Shown: positions 1 to 11,506, numbered from the stretch's first letter. The stretch is DNA of 64,000 bases from Hydractinia symbiolongicarpus (GCF_029227915.1 NC_079883.1:13268001-13332000), one strand, 5' to 3'. The notes: generated by a model not told the origin, from the letters alone. A program made the numbers and translations.

Positions 1-370
1 AACTGATCTGAAGTGGTTTGGTACAGGTTATGCTTTTCCAAATTTTATACTTTGTACTTAGATAATTCGCTTGGGAATTCTTGGTGCACGATTTATTCTA
101 ACTTCTGCTATCTGAGGCATACTTGGGCCTGCCTACTACCGCTATTTCATCATATAGTACCTTAATTCATGGAATTTGCGCAGAGCCAACCTATTTTGGG
201 GAATACCTTATCAGAAAACGAATTTGCAAAACACATTAAGTAATTAATTAACGGTAAGTTTCAACGTCCCTGGAGATTTCATCCTAATGGCTGGCTCTTT
301 CTCCCCTTTGGCTACAACTAAGTTACATCACCCGATAGAGATACGTATAGCATTGCTCTAACTTGCTTAC

Positions 371-584
371 CTGCAACACAAGCTGGTTTACAGTCAGTAG
401 AAGGTTTCAAATTGGATTGCAGCACTACATAAAAAGCGCCGGAGTGGAGACTCGTATCTACAACCTTATGATTACAAGTTGACATCGCGGAATATTTCTT
501 TACAGAAGGTGCGAGAGTTAGATTTATAATTCCAACGACTAAAATCCTAGGTAACTCGGCTGCTTTGGAATTTTTCTTAAACAT
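371..584 (-). CDS. possible orphan coding exon, unrecognised
   Basis: An ATG-started minus-strand frame of about 71 codons that ends at a good splice donor (CAG|GTAAGC, donor at 369-370). The peptide has a hydrophobic stretch followed by a segment with several cysteines (motifs STCNHK and STDCKPAC). No family is recognised. Its next exon would lie outside the window, so the frame cannot be tested by splicing. It may equally be a chance frame in repeat-derived DNA. Confidence 0.2.
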
Positions 585-972
585 TTAATTTTTCCTGACC
601 CCAAACACGTAACATTTTCTCATAAAATTGACTTGATAAGTCCCCACACGGTAAGTGAAAACAGGATTACGTCATTATGTCTAATAAGAAATTTTATCAG
701 GCCGCCATGACAGACCTTAACTTTTAGGAAATTTTAGCTAATTCAAAGCAACTTCGTCCGCATGGTCTCGTAGCCCCTGAGCCGTTAATACAGAGCGGAA
801 TTAACAAAAAAAAGCAAAATACCCGGGTAACCGAATTATAATCGTGGTTGAAAACAAGGAAAACACACAAAGAAGGGAATTTAATACTTTAAAATTATAT
901 AGCTATTCTACTTGATTCATGTCAAAAAAAATTCAAAAAAAGTATTACATATTTGGTATTTTTCGTCTTCAC
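585..972. other. non-coding stretch
   Basis: AT-rich DNA between the possible exon at 371-584 and the TIR element at 975. I see no supportable gene or RNA. Confidence 0.5.
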
Positions 973-974
973 TA

Positions 975-1507
975 CTTTAATGGCAGAAATTTTTTGCGGG
1001 CAGAAATTTTCGCGAAAAACTTTCGCAAATTTTCCAAAATCTTTATTTTTAGGATCAAAAACTTTTACGATAGACAAATTAGTAATTCTTGATGTAAGAA
1101 AACAATCAAATATTATATAGAAAAAATTCACCAAATTATTGTTTCACTCTTCTCTTCGTTTTTTGTTTTAAAATTTGAACTTTCTGATACAAAGATACTC
1201 AAACCTTTCGTCTTTCGATTTTTCGCTGATTTTCCCACATTTAGACGGGCTTTGGAGCCATTTTTCGGGCTGGTTATTTTTTTCGTTGTGATTCTATTAT
1301 TTCTACCCTTGTCCTCGGAGCCCTCGTTATTTAAGAGTTTCTGGCTTTTAAAACTTGGAAAAAACTTTCACGATTTTTAGAAAAAGTTGATTTTTCGCGA
1401 AAATAACTTTCGCGAATTTAAGGTTAAATTTCTTACCGGGCAGAAATTTTCGCAAAAGGGGCCAAAATCGCCAAAATTTCTGCCCGCAAAAATTTCTGCC
1501 CTTAAAG
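975..1507. mobile_element. TIR element with TA duplication (mariner-type MITE)
   Basis: The ends are inverted copies of each other: the left begins CTTTAATGGCAGAAATTTTT and the right is the reverse complement of CTTTAAGGGCAGAAATTTTT. Both continue into a second GGGCAGAAATTTT block. A TA dinucleotide flanks each side (973-974, 1508-1509), as expected for Tc1/mariner-type insertion. There is no transposase frame; the short minus-strand frame inside it is a by-product of the repeat. Related GCGAAA/GCAGAAA-rich fragments occur near 18.0, 52.25 and 61.05 kb. Confidence 0.6.
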
Positions 1508-1980
1508 TATTTAAGATCAACTTCGTCTGGAGATAAACAACGTGGTCTATTCAGTGCAAAAATTGTCGACTTTTACAGTTAGGCTGTCCTTATGACAGAC
1601 ATAGCAACCATGCCCGGACATGGTCAGTGCAGTAAAATTAGGTTTTTTAATCCTTAGGCTTTTAGAACCTTAAACAGGCCCAGGCAATAGAAGTAATCGC
1701 CAATATCATATAGCCGAAGTATCTATCTCTGATGATAAAATCTTTTGGTTATGAAGAAAAATGATTTTATGTTATAAGATAAATATCAATGTCTTTTTCT
1801 GCAAAAAATCTTTGGCTCTTACAGAGGAAGTCCCTAATGCTCTAACAAAGAGCTTTGATAACAAATAATTGATTTTCAAGGAAAAGGTTTTGTAGAAAAA
1901 AGTCTCAAAACTTCACAATAAACTTTGAAATCTTAATTTGTCAATTTAACTTTTGAAACTTACTTTATATATCAACCTTT

Positions 1981-2230
1981 GGGCGTGTCCACTATAGAGG
2001 GGGGTATCCAAATTATCAGTTCTTAAGGATTTTGTAACTTTGGACCCTGAAATTATAACCGGCTGCTATCATGTATCAACCTTGGCGCGAAATCTAGAAG
2101 CTTATGTATAACATCTTGGGCGTGTCCACCAGAGACGGTATTCAGAAGATCAGTCATGAACGATTTTGTAACTTCGGATCTTGAAATTATATGTGCCTAT
2201 ATAATGAATGGTACGTGGAGATTTTGTTTA
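1981..2230. repeat. two diverged ~130-bp tandem units
   Basis: The block containing GGGCGTGTCCAC, GATTTTGTAAC and TGAAATTATA occurs twice, about 130 bases apart (from about 1981 and about 2117), with substitutions and small indels. Downstream (2270-2330) are short ATGTCCGCTAT-like repeats that recur near 7.40-7.50 kb. No gene is seen. Confidence 0.5.
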
Positions 2231-2819
2231 TAAGAGTTTAACCATCAATTAATCCGTTTCCGAAAAAGATGTTCGTTGTAAAGAGATGTCCGCTATGAAA
2301 GATGTCTACTATAAGAAGGTTTTACTCCCGCTTATTCACTGCAACTTCACTGTTTAAAATTTTAGTCATTTCACCCTATTATTTTGCAGCTAGTTAAAAA
2401 AACTTTTCTTAGAAATTCCATTGCATGGATAAATGAGGTTAAGTACACTGCTTTTCTGGGCCGGGGTGAATTCCCGGACATAAGTTTGCGGAAATGCTTT
2501 GATATATCTGTTGCAACCATCAATTTTTTTTTGGTAAATATTGTTTTCTGATCTCCCTTTGTTGGAGAGACCAGCTACCTAACTAACTTGTATCTCTGAC
2601 AACAACGCGAAGATTGCGGACTTTAAAAGTGCGTTACCATAGGAACAATGCTTTGTCACATTTTTTCGAAAAAATCGTTTGTTTATTACTTAAAAATTCG
2701 TGAAAAAAAGTATACGAATAATGATAAATACAATAATACGAATAATGCTAAACTGATTAAAACAGAGGTGAGTTATGGATCTTTTTAGTGAAAAACGGAA
2801 ATGTAAATTTATGGCTAAT

Positions 2820-3222
2820 ACACCTTTCCCAAATTTCATAAATTATAATAATTATTACGTCATCCAAAACTTTATAATGGTTCTATGCTCTTCAAATAAG
2901 GATATTAAGATAGAATATTAAATTATCATGACAAAACTGAAGTTTTTAGAGCAATATAATATTCTGGTTGGATTTTATTTAGATTTGAAGAAAATAATTA
3001 TTTTGAAAACGAGGCTATTCTTGGAAAGCTCGGCTATATGAATGGTTTGACCGTACTTTTCGGTTCGCAATTGGGGTACTTAACGAACAGAAATATTTAC
3101 GAAATTAGGTATTTTGTTCTACCTTTTGCTAAGGAACTTAGGGATAGAAATCATTTTTAGTATCGACCTCTTTAATTGAGTTTCACATAATTAGGAAATT
3201 CGGGAAAGGTCTATTGGAAAAA
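2820..3222 (+). repeat. dispersed repeat, copy 1 of an inverted pair
   Basis: This block matches 6466-7352 in reverse complement over its whole length with moderate divergence (for example CTTCAAATAAGGATATTAAG here against CTATCTAAATATCCTTATTT there). The two copies face each other about 3.2 kb apart and enclose the first C2-protein gene. No coding capacity was found. Confidence 0.6.
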
Positions 3223-4185
3223 CATTAAATTTCATATTTATTGATGACGATTCCATTTATATCCAATAAATAAATAATTCTGTAAAAAAATTAAATTTTT
3301 GACAAATATTGAAAATACTGAATTTGTGTCTGAACCATTCATTACAGTACTTTTCATAAAAGAGTGTACCACCCCAAATATGTCGGCAATTTTGTGTTGT
3401 GCTTATAGTGTGGAAAAATGTTTGCAGATTTCGTTTAGAGCTTGGTAATGGATGAGTGACACTCGAATCGTTGTCAAAATTTTTTAACAGATTTTCATCA
3501 AGTCGTAACAAACAAGGCTTCTGTTAAGAAAAGGATAGAGATAACACCTTGAGACGATGAACTTTAAAACATTTTAATGATGATACAAATTAAAGTTATT
3601 AGGATGGAAATTCCACAGAACTGCAACCTTCGTTACGCCAGCATGCGTAAATATTTTTGAAAATTTTTGTCTATACGAACAACCTTGTTCCCAGCACATA
3701 TTTCCAATGACAACTTTGTTGCCTCGTGATAACATTCTCATAAGCTCGTTGCCAGAGTATTTCGCTTTTTTAATGAATTGCTCCTTAATAACGGCTCAGG
3801 GGCCATAAGACCCTGGGGACAAGGTTGACATTCTAAGCCAAAGCTACTGGGAACGAAGACGATGCACGAGTAAAAATGGGTGACACGCCACAAATTTTTT
3901 TTCAGATATAATAGAATTCCTAATTTAAACTCAGCCAAATAAAACCTGACTGTGGCAATCGAGACATAAAAGGAATTTGCCCAGAGTCTATTATTCTTAT
4001 CCAATCAATATTTACCTAATAAAGAATTAAAAAATGAAAACTTTGTGCTTTTTATGTCCTTTCATCAGTAAACACTTTGAGTGATAAGCCAAAACATCAA
4101 TCATCTGCGCGTTTTTCTGTTGGTTTTAGTGTTGCTGATGCCTCTCGTGTTGTTATAAGGTTTTTAAAAAACAGCAATCTTTTAA
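3223..4185. other. non-coding stretch with a degenerate TIR element
   Basis: Contains a decayed relative of the CAACCTCGTCCC element at about 3680-3827: left end CAACCTTGTTCCCAG, right end CTGGGGACAAGGTTG. Its flanks do not match, so no target duplication survives. The short minus-strand frames at 3.26-3.51 and 3.74-4.00 kb have no recognisable domain and are not called. Confidence 0.4.
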
Positions 4186-4992
4186 TTATTCTGTTTCTGA
4201 GCCTGAAAAACCGTCCCCCTGTATAACAGGCGTTGCCTTTGGTAATATTTGTTTAGCGAATTCCATAGGCTTATTTTTACCTTCGAGTTCATCCAACTTT
4301 ACAAAACATTCTCCGTGGCACTTTGGTCTTGAAAGTAGTCCCGATTTTCCGTACAGCCTAATATTTAGTTTTTCCTCTTTTAATTCGTGCGTGGAAACCG
4401 GAGCCATTGTAAAGGTGAGAGTCAAAGCGTGGCTTGAAGCTAGCGGTTTCCACTTGGTCTTTATACGAAATCTATTACTGGGTTTTAGTTTAATATGAAA
4501 GTTAATGGATGGCGGTGTTGTTTTATCCAAAATGTTCAAACCATTCAATGAGCGAATAACTCCCACAATGCAACTGGTGCTTGCTACATATTCCAGAGAA
4601 AGTTTTAAGGTGGCATGCTGGGCGAAATCTTCTTGATCTTCCGCCATAATGTCTAATGCTGTTTCTTCTGTGTATTGCTTATAAGCATGAGCTTGCTTTA
4701 ACAACATTCCAACTTTTCCTTCAGTAGCTACTCTCCTTTCCGTGCCAACTCCAACACCATCCTCGTTTTTTTGGTAGCCATATTTTTTCAATATGGCTTC
4801 TCGCGGCGTTTCACTGATCTCCTCCTCATACTCTAGAAATGGTTGATCGATCTCCTCATCGTCCTGCTTTTTGGCTTTTGTGAAATCACTATTTAGATAT
4901 TTTTTGGCAATTAGATTCACAAACACCAATGCAACCAACAGAACACCCAACACGGAGAAAAAAATGAACAAACCTAAAAGGAAATTCAACAT
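4186..4992 (-). CDS. single-pass membrane protein with one C2-like domain (paralogue A)
   Basis: A single-exon gene of 268 codons. I start it at the ATG at 4992 because the longer frame begins with TTG. Residues about 3-29 form a hydrophobic transmembrane segment, followed by an acidic linker. Residues about 120-245 look like a C2 beta-sandwich, with the late-strand signature YGKSGLLSRPKCHGEC then VKLDELEG. The aspartates expected in the calcium loops of classical synaptotagmins are not seen, so any membrane or protein binding is probably calcium-independent. The protein aligns with the gene at 10709-11506 (RPKCHGEC against RPRCVGEC; RIKTKW against AIKTHW), so the two are paralogues. Family knowledge: proteins with an N-terminal membrane anchor plus C2 domains (synaptotagmin-like) act in vesicle tethering and fusion. 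The exact subfamily is not certain, and having only one C2 is unusual. Confidence 0.75.
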   Translation of the reverse strand: MLNFLLGLFIFFSVLGVLLVALVFVNLIAKKYLNSDFTKAKKQDDEEIDQPFLEYEEEISETPREAILKKYGYQKNEDGVGVGTERRVATEGKVGMLLKQAHAYKQYTEETALDIMAEDQEDFAQHATLKLSLEYVASTSCIVGVIRSLNGLNILDKTTPPSINFHIKLKPSNRFRIKTKWKPLASSHALTLTFTMAPVSTHELKEEKLNIRLYGKSGLLSRPKCHGECFVKLDELEGKNKPMEFAKQILPKATPVIQGDGFSGSETE

Positions 4993-6279
4993 TAACAACA
5001 AATGAGTTTCAATAGAGCAATCAAAGTTTGGAATTTATCCAATTTCGTCTCCTTGTAAAAAAACTGGTAAACGCTTGATACAAAAAATAAGGACTCGCAC
5101 TCTAAAGCGACCTGGATATCACGACCTTTTCTTACTTTTTCACGCGCTTCAGATATTAAAAAGTGAAAAAGAGCCTGGGAAAGAGGTTGTCTCTGCAGGA
5201 GTGTAACTAAGAAAATAAAAATAAAAGACTGATTTAGCAAATTTTTTACTCATCTTAATAAATTCATTGTTGTGAACGCTCTTGTTTAGGTCAAAACTAG
5301 CTAATCAGAATATTAATAATAAGAAACCTTTGATATTTTCGTATTAACAAGCGGTGTTAGGAACCTTGTTTTCAGAATTGGCCAGAGATATATTTACTAA
5401 AAGCATGATTTGTTTAAAGCGACATATAGTTAAATTAATCAATCTATTAACTAATGAGCCATGAAAAACACTGGATTGTTAAATTATCGGTTTGGTTCCT
5501 ATCATAAACTACATTTTTACCTGTAAAATCATTTTTTCGGTCGAAATGCGTGTTGTTAAATCTCAGATTCATGTTTAAACCAAACGCTATACCACCCTTC
5601 CCTAAACGTGCCGTTTAAAAATTTACGGGCGAGGCTAATATATATAAAAAAGACAGATATAAGCGAACGCCCTTCTTCTTACAGCTGATGAGTGACGAAC
5701 GCCACCGCAGTAGACAGGGATATGAATTATGAACGTTATTACATCCTATACCACGTGGATTTTACCTGGAAACGTTTTTGGAAAACCAAACATATTTCTA
5801 TTCACTCAAATTTTTTCCCTAAATTCACGTATAGCTGCTACATCAACAAAACACACGATCACTTTGAATTAGTATTATGTATGTCGGAAAAAAGAGATTG
5901 TTTTTTTATGACCTCTAAATTGAGATTGGATATTGAGGAGAGGTGAACTGCATCACTTTTTATGAATTTTTTGAAGATAAAACAAACAAACAAACAACAA
6001 TAAATAATTAAACATATTCTTACCTATCCCCATTACGGTCGCATTTTGTAGATATTTCTTCTGTTATATTATTTTTCTAAAAAAATTTACATTCAACTTA
6101 CGTCTATACGATTCCCTTGTTTTGCTCTCTAAATAGCCTGAATAAGCAGCAATTAAACTCGACCAACTCACAAAACACTGTAAATTTGGAGGACATCATT
6201 ATTTAATTGGGCCCTCCTTCGCAGAGGATTAATTACCAATGTGTATTGGCACTACATGTTTTTTACCATTCCCGATTGT
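4993..6279. other. upstream and intergenic region
   Basis: 5' flank of paralogue A and AT-rich intergenic DNA. The minus-strand frame at 4992-5240 and the plus-strand frame at 5692-5946 lack domain similarity and convincing splice signals, and are not called. Confidence 0.4.
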
Positions 6280-6397
6280 CAACCTCGTCCCAAGGCCTCT
6301 TTTTTATTCGAACGGTGAGAAAAAATACAGGAGAAATGTTTCTTCTTGCTGTTTTAAGATTCTCAGAAAAAGAAAAAAAGCCCTAGGAATGAGGTTG
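6280..6397. mobile_element. degenerate CAACCTCGTCCC-type TIR element
   Basis: Begins CAACCTCGTCCCAAGGCCTC and ends with the inverted relative CCCTAGGAATGAGGTTG; the T/A-rich interior is partly self-complementary. The 9-base flanks differ (CCCGATTGT, CGTAAATGA), so this is an old or rearranged copy. Confidence 0.5.
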
Positions 6398-6465
6398 CGT
6401 AAATGACGCTATTCTCTTTTATATGAAAAAAGGCATAAATGGGAAACAAAACTATCTAAATTTCA

Positions 6466-7352
6466 GCGGAGGCCAAATAGACCTTTCCGGAATTTTCTAC
6501 TTATACCAAACTTTAAACGGTCGATGTTAAAAACGATTCTTATCCCTAGGTTTCTTAGCAAAAGGTAGAACAAATTACCTAATTTCGTAAATACTTCCGT
6601 TCGTTAAGTGCCTCATTTCCGAGCTAAAAGTTACGGTCAAACCCTTATATAGCCGAGCTTTCCAAGAATAGCCTCGTTTTCAAAATATTTATTATCCTTA
6701 AATCTAAGTATAATCCAACAAGAATATTATTTTGCTTTAAAAACTTCATTTTTGTCATGATAATTTAATATTAGATTAGATTAGAGATTAGATTAGATTA
6801 GGTATTTTTTTCGTAAACAAAGAAGGTATATACAGTAGTAAAGTGTTACAGTAATAAATTCAATAAATTTAATTTTTACAAGATTAAAAATATGCAATAA
6901 TACTATCTAACTAAACACCTTTGTAAACCAGGAAACTCACAGAAGACAAATAACTAGTCTTATCATTGAGAACCTGTTGAAATAACATATGATGCTCTTG
7001 CTATGAAGACGCTTATATATAAAAATATGCATGAAAAAGAGAATTAAAATAACCTACGTAAAAAATGTTAAATAACAAATGCCTGCAAAAGATAAATAAA
7101 GATCTAAAAGTACAAGACTTCATTGTTCAATCTATGTAATATAAATGTTTTTACTTTGTTCTGAAAACATTTAAAGGATCGCTGATTGTCAAGTACAAAT
7201 CTATCAATTTTGTGTATGCTATTCCAGATATATGGACCACGATATGAAGTTGAGAACTGACTATCTAAATATCCTTATTTGAAGAGCACAGAACCATTAT
7301 AGAATTTCGTATGACGTCATAATTATTATAATTTATGAAATTCGGGAAATGC
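6466..7352 (-). repeat. dispersed repeat, copy 2, split by a nested insertion
   Basis: Reverse-complement copy of 2820-3222. It is interrupted between bases 6772 and 7261 by 488 bases that have no counterpart in copy 1. Confidence 0.6.
6773..7260. mobile_element. nested insertion with a GATTA-repeat end
   Basis: Defined by comparison with the uninterrupted copy at 2820-3222. The left end is a short (GATTA)n run (about 6773-6806), like the microsatellite tail of a SINE or LINE; the rest is AT-rich without a frame. No clear target duplication is seen. Confidence 0.5.
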
Positions 7353-8307
7353 ACGAAATAAAGATGAAAATCGAAATTTAACAACTGATTTTTTTCATGT
7401 GTCCGCTCTACACAGTTTTTATAAGGGAAAATCTAATTTAGTGTGAAAAAAATGTCCGTTTTATAAAGTGTTCGCTATATATCTGTTCGTCTTATAGAAA
7501 TTTTCTTGTTAGAGTTTGACCTGAAGTCAGTCCGTTCCAAGGAATAGTGTAGTGTGTTCTTATTTTTTTCAACCTTAAAGTTCTTATAAACTAAAGTTCT
7601 TATAAAATGTGTACACAAACCAGAAAGACTTAGTCTTAGACAGAAATACACACATTTTTTTATAAGAATATGCATTATAAAAAATAGGCTGAGATTTCAG
7701 TTCTATTGTTTAGAACAATAGAAAAGTATAAGAATAATGACCAGCTTAGTTAGGTTTTTAGCATTTTTAAGATTGCAATTTTCTAGGCCTTTCTTGTTTG
7801 TCCAGAACAGTATAAACTTCCACAACAAAAAATTTTGCGTCATTGCTACAGCAGTTATTATAAGCGAATAGATAAGCTGCTTACCGCATGCTTGTTAAGT
7901 TTTTTGTGTATAATTGAAGTCACTGAGACAATACACCGTAGGAGGCCTAGATGAGAGGCTAGGGACATTGTTTCCATAAAATCCTTCCTGCAGGTTAGGA
8001 GACTGGTGAGGAAATAAAGCCAATTTATAGAGGGACTACCAACTAGTAGAAGGGAAACCAAAAAGAAACTCAAAATAATTTCACACCAGAGCGGCTGAAT
8101 TAAACTATCAAACTAACTTGGCCAGATTGAAAAGGTGTATAATAAAAATCATATGATGTGGCGGCGCACAGTGAATGCATATTCTTTACTTCACCTATTT
8201 AGAAGTTTTCAAGTTTTGGGGTCAAGAGAAGGAAAGGATCCTTTTAATTTTATCACTTTCTTAACCTCGTACTCAAGACTTCTAGGGTTTATTTGGAAAT
8301 AATTTAA
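7353..8307. other. non-coding stretch
   Basis: AT-rich. It includes TGTCCGCT-type short repeats (7.40-7.50 kb) shared with 2.27-2.33 kb. No gene is seen. Confidence 0.4.
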
Positions 8308-9063
8308 CCCTATTCGGTCCGGGGGGGGGGGGCGGATTCCGCCCCCCCTGACGGTTTTTTTTTTAATAACTCCTGATTGCTTTGTTATATGGCTATGATA
8401 CTTACTGAGTTTCAACATTTATCTATTAGACACCTGCATGCTAATTTTTTAGGTCCCATACCTTTCAGAGGCTTTAATATTGGCCATTACTCGAAACTAC
8501 CCCTAAAAATCTCTATGAAATCCTTATAATGGGGAAAATATAATAACTCCTGTTAGGATTATCCTTAGAACTTGAAACTTGCAACACAACTTTGTTTCAT
8601 CAAGAAGAATCATTTGGAGTAATTTGAACACGTGACTAATCCGATTTCCCGATTTTGTCGGATTTTACCCGAAAATCGAAAAAAAACGGATTTTCGGGCA
8701 ATTTTTGGCAATTTTTCATCCGATCCATGTAAAAACCGGAAGATATCTTAAATAACTTTTATTTAGCTTTCAAAAACTTCAAACAGAATGTAAAAATTCG
8801 CTCTAGAACAAAAGTTATTATATTATAAGCAGATAGTGGCATTTTTAACAATTTTCAAGCTTTTGATGACGTCACAGAAAATGTGCTGACGCAAGCAAAT
8901 TTTTTTTGGCGCCATTTTGTTCCTTTTATGACGTACTATAAGTGTGCCAAGTTTGATTCAATTTGAACAACCCTATGAAAAGTTATTGAGGGGGGGCGGA
9001 ATCCGCCCCCCCCCCCCCCCCCCCCGGTCATAGTATGTTCGAAAAACCCCGGACCGAATAGGG
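8308..9063. mobile_element. piggyBac-type MITE with TTAA duplication
   Basis: The left end reads CCCTATTCGGTCCGGG and the right end is its inverse, CCCCGGACCGAATAGGG. Each is flanked by TTAA (8304-8307, 9064-9067), the hallmark target of piggyBac transposases, whose ends also start CCY. Just inside both ends lies a self-complementary GGCGGATTCCGCC block embedded in long G or C homopolymers (about 12 G on the left, about 23 C on the right). No transposase is encoded in the 756 bases, so it would depend on a transposase supplied elsewhere. Confidence 0.8.
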
Positions 9064-10708
9064 TTAAGGCTTTGATTCTGGTCTAAAAACTAAAAGCCCT
9101 TGGAAAAAATTTGCTACCTTTTCAAACAAAGACTTTCTAATTCCTTAAAAGCTTTATATATTGTAATCTATTTTATCCTTATTTCCGTTCACAAAGAAGG
9201 AAAACAATATTGGAATAAAAGCATCGATTTTTAAAGGTCCAGAATTTCAACGATTCTAGTAGATTCGCGAAAATATCCTTCCAACCTTTTTTTTTATATG
9301 AAGAAGCATCGCTTAATAACCAAATAATAATTTACGAGTAAAAATACTCCCTGGAAAAATTAACGCCTCCCTTTGGTGTGTTCACTGTATCAGAAATGTC
9401 CACCCTAAATGGAGAAATTTGATCAACCTAGTAAGCAGTCAACCAGGACCTGAAAATTTTACACAAAGAAAGGGAAAGAAATAGAAATAAAAAAAGGGTT
9501 AAAAAACTCAGTAATACAAGTAAACCTTTACAATCTGGTTTTGATATGCAAATAAGAAAACTAGCCTGAATCCAAGGAAATTTAATCCAACAACACGTAT
9601 TTTATAAACAATAAATTAATTTCTGAGCAATTACCAAAAAAAGAAGGTTGGACCGCGCAATCAATCATTAGTTTTCCGAAGCCGTCATCCTCTTCTGAAG
9701 AGTTTCATATCATGGGTTTTCCTTACAAAAGTCTTAAAGACGAGAATATTTTCAATGATTTTCAAAGCATCTACTGGTAGACTTATGGTATGGAAATTGC
9801 TTTCAGTGCGGGAACTCTTGGGTTCAAACCCCGGCCGAGTCATGCCAGAGACTATAAAAGTGTGAAATTATCTTTTTTGCTTGGAGCTCAGCATGAGAAT
9901 AGGATTGCTTCTTAGGCTTTGTCTAGTTGTTGTGCTTGCACGACTTTTATAGCTCAAATAGGAGCTTTAAATGCACTAGGACCCCTTTCGCAGAAACCTC
10001 GTTGATAGCAATACCAATAGGAACTGAAGAGACTAACAAGCAAAAGGAATGATGCTACAACTAGTCGTTAAATTGTGGGAAATCCACAAGAATCAATGTC
10101 GCATTTGCTTTTTCAGCTGAAAAAATTTCGTGCTTTCTTAACACAAAATCGACCCGTATGGCATACAAAATACCGACATTAAAACGTTGATTTAATGTTT
10201 GCAGGAAATATTTTAAAACAAGTCTACTGTCGTAACATGCACCAAGCACAAACAGTACGACGTTGTAACATCCTAGCGCGGTTTACGGTCAAAAGTTCTT
10301 TGTGCGAAAATATACTGTGTGCCTGAAAATCTTATTACCTGGAATGTCCCTCCATTCAGAGAAAAAGATTCCCCTTAATATATATTTTAAAGCAATGGTA
10401 GGACTGGGAATGAAGTGGTGAAAAAGACGAAACCATCCCTAACATAGTTAACTTGTTGTACTTGATATATATTGTAACTGTATACATAGCAGAACTACAA
10501 AAAATTTTTTCCGGAACTCTTTACCAGACCCTTATTATGCTTGAGCTACATATAACACGAGTCTTCAGAATAACTGGCTAAATATAAAACTTTAAAACTT
10601 AACACGATGCGTGGATACTTTAAGCATGGAATCTTTGCGATTATACTACCATCTTGAACATTCTTAAAGCAACGCCGGCAATTTTGTTTACTTTTTAAAC
10701 AAAGTGGT
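9064..10708. other. intergenic region
   Basis: Mostly AT-rich DNA without a supportable gene, apart from the SINE-like segment at about 9760-9960. Confidence 0.4.
9760..9960 (+). mobile_element. tRNA-derived SINE remnant
   Basis: GGTTCAAACCC (9821-9831) is a good RNA polymerase III B box in a T-arm-like context, followed by an acceptor-like CGAGTCATGCC. A clean A box and a tRNA cloverleaf are not visible, so this is called a SINE remnant and not a tRNA gene. Confidence 0.4.
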
Positions 10709-11506
10709 TTATTTTTCTTCTGGTATCGATTCGGGCACACCCCTTGTTAAACCTCTCCATATAGTTAGCCCACCACGAGCAGATATGATTTCAGTAAGGT
10801 TTATGTAACATTCGCCGACACAACGAGGTCTCCCAAACACACCTAAGCTCTGTTTGCGACCATATACACGGAATCTAAACATGACGCGGTGTTCAGCTGG
10901 CGGCAATTTAAACTTGAATTTAAAATATTCGTCAATTCGCGACCTAGAGTTTCGTATATCGTACCAATGAGTTTTAATGGCGTACTTCTTAATCGGTAAC
11001 ACAACAACGTGGACTTTTATTTGCAATGGCGCGTCATGGTCTGTGAACGTAAGTCCGTCTATTTGTATAATTTTTCCAGCCACGTATTTCATGTCCCTTG
11101 AATAAATAAGCGATGTCTGTATATTTGAGTTCAAACTAGCTACCGCACTTAACGTCAGCCAACTAGCTTTACTCTCTAAGCTGACAAATGAAATTTGATC
11201 GCCATATGCCGACATCGGTAGATCATCGCTTTCTGCATCCGACGCCGCCACTTCCGCTAATGTTTCGTGCACCGATGTGACGTCCGACATGCTTTTATCA
11301 CCGTTCGTCATGTATAACGACGACTCCTTTAAGGGTTTCTTGATTACGTCACGATTCTCGTCTTGAGGGACCTGGCTGTATTTTCTTTTCTTCCCTTTCT
11401 TCTTACAACAACATTTCAATATGAAGAAAATAACAAAGAAAGTAACGAGCAAGGCTGCGAATGTTATTCCAACTGGAACATACCCTAAAAAGGGAGAATC
11501 GAACAT
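10709..11506 (-). CDS. single-pass membrane protein with one C2-like domain (paralogue B)
   Basis: A single-exon gene of 265 codons from the ATG at 11506; the longer frame begins with TTG. A short N terminus precedes a transmembrane helix (residues about 9-31), which ends in CCC and a lysine-rich patch (KCCCKKKGKKRK), a typical palmitoylation plus polybasic inner-membrane anchor. A serine/acid-rich linker leads into a C2-like domain (residues about 105-250) with RVYGRKQSLGVFGRPRCVGEC. The calcium-loop aspartates of classical C2 domains are not seen. It aligns with the gene at 4186-4992 through the whole C2 region; the anchors share topology rather than sequence. The probable role, by analogy with synaptotagmin-like proteins, is calcium-independent vesicle or membrane-contact tethering; this is inference. 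Confidence 0.75.
   Translation of the reverse strand: MFDSPFLGYVPVGITFAALLVTFFVIFFILKCCCKKKGKKRKYSQVPQDENRDVIKKPLKESSLYMTNGDKSMSDVTSVHETLAEVAASDAESDDLPMSAYGDQISFVSLESKASWLTLSAVASLNSNIQTSLIYSRDMKYVAGKIIQIDGLTFTDHDAPLQIKVHVVVLPIKKYAIKTHWYDIRNSRSRIDEYFKFKFKLPPAEHRVMFRFRVYGRKQSLGVFGRPRCVGECYINLTEIISARGGLTIWRGLTRGVPESIPEEK

Noticed and set aside
922-1134. 70-codon minus-strand frame
   Set aside because: Covers the terminal repeat of the TA-flanked MITE and has no protein-like conservation.
3680-3827. Intact member of the 9-bp duplication TIR family
   Set aside because: Ends are recognisable but mutated, and the flanking 9-mers (CTATACGAA, ACATTCTAA) do not match.
5692-5946. 84-codon plus-strand frame
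   Set aside because: No recognisable domain, no splice signals, and composition like surrounding AT-rich DNA.
6773-6806. Telomeric repeat
   Set aside because: The unit is GATTA, not TTAGGG, and it borders an insertion, so it is a retroposon-like tail.
9821-9831. Functional tRNA gene
   Set aside because: Good B box, but no cloverleaf or clean A box; better explained as a SINE remnant.
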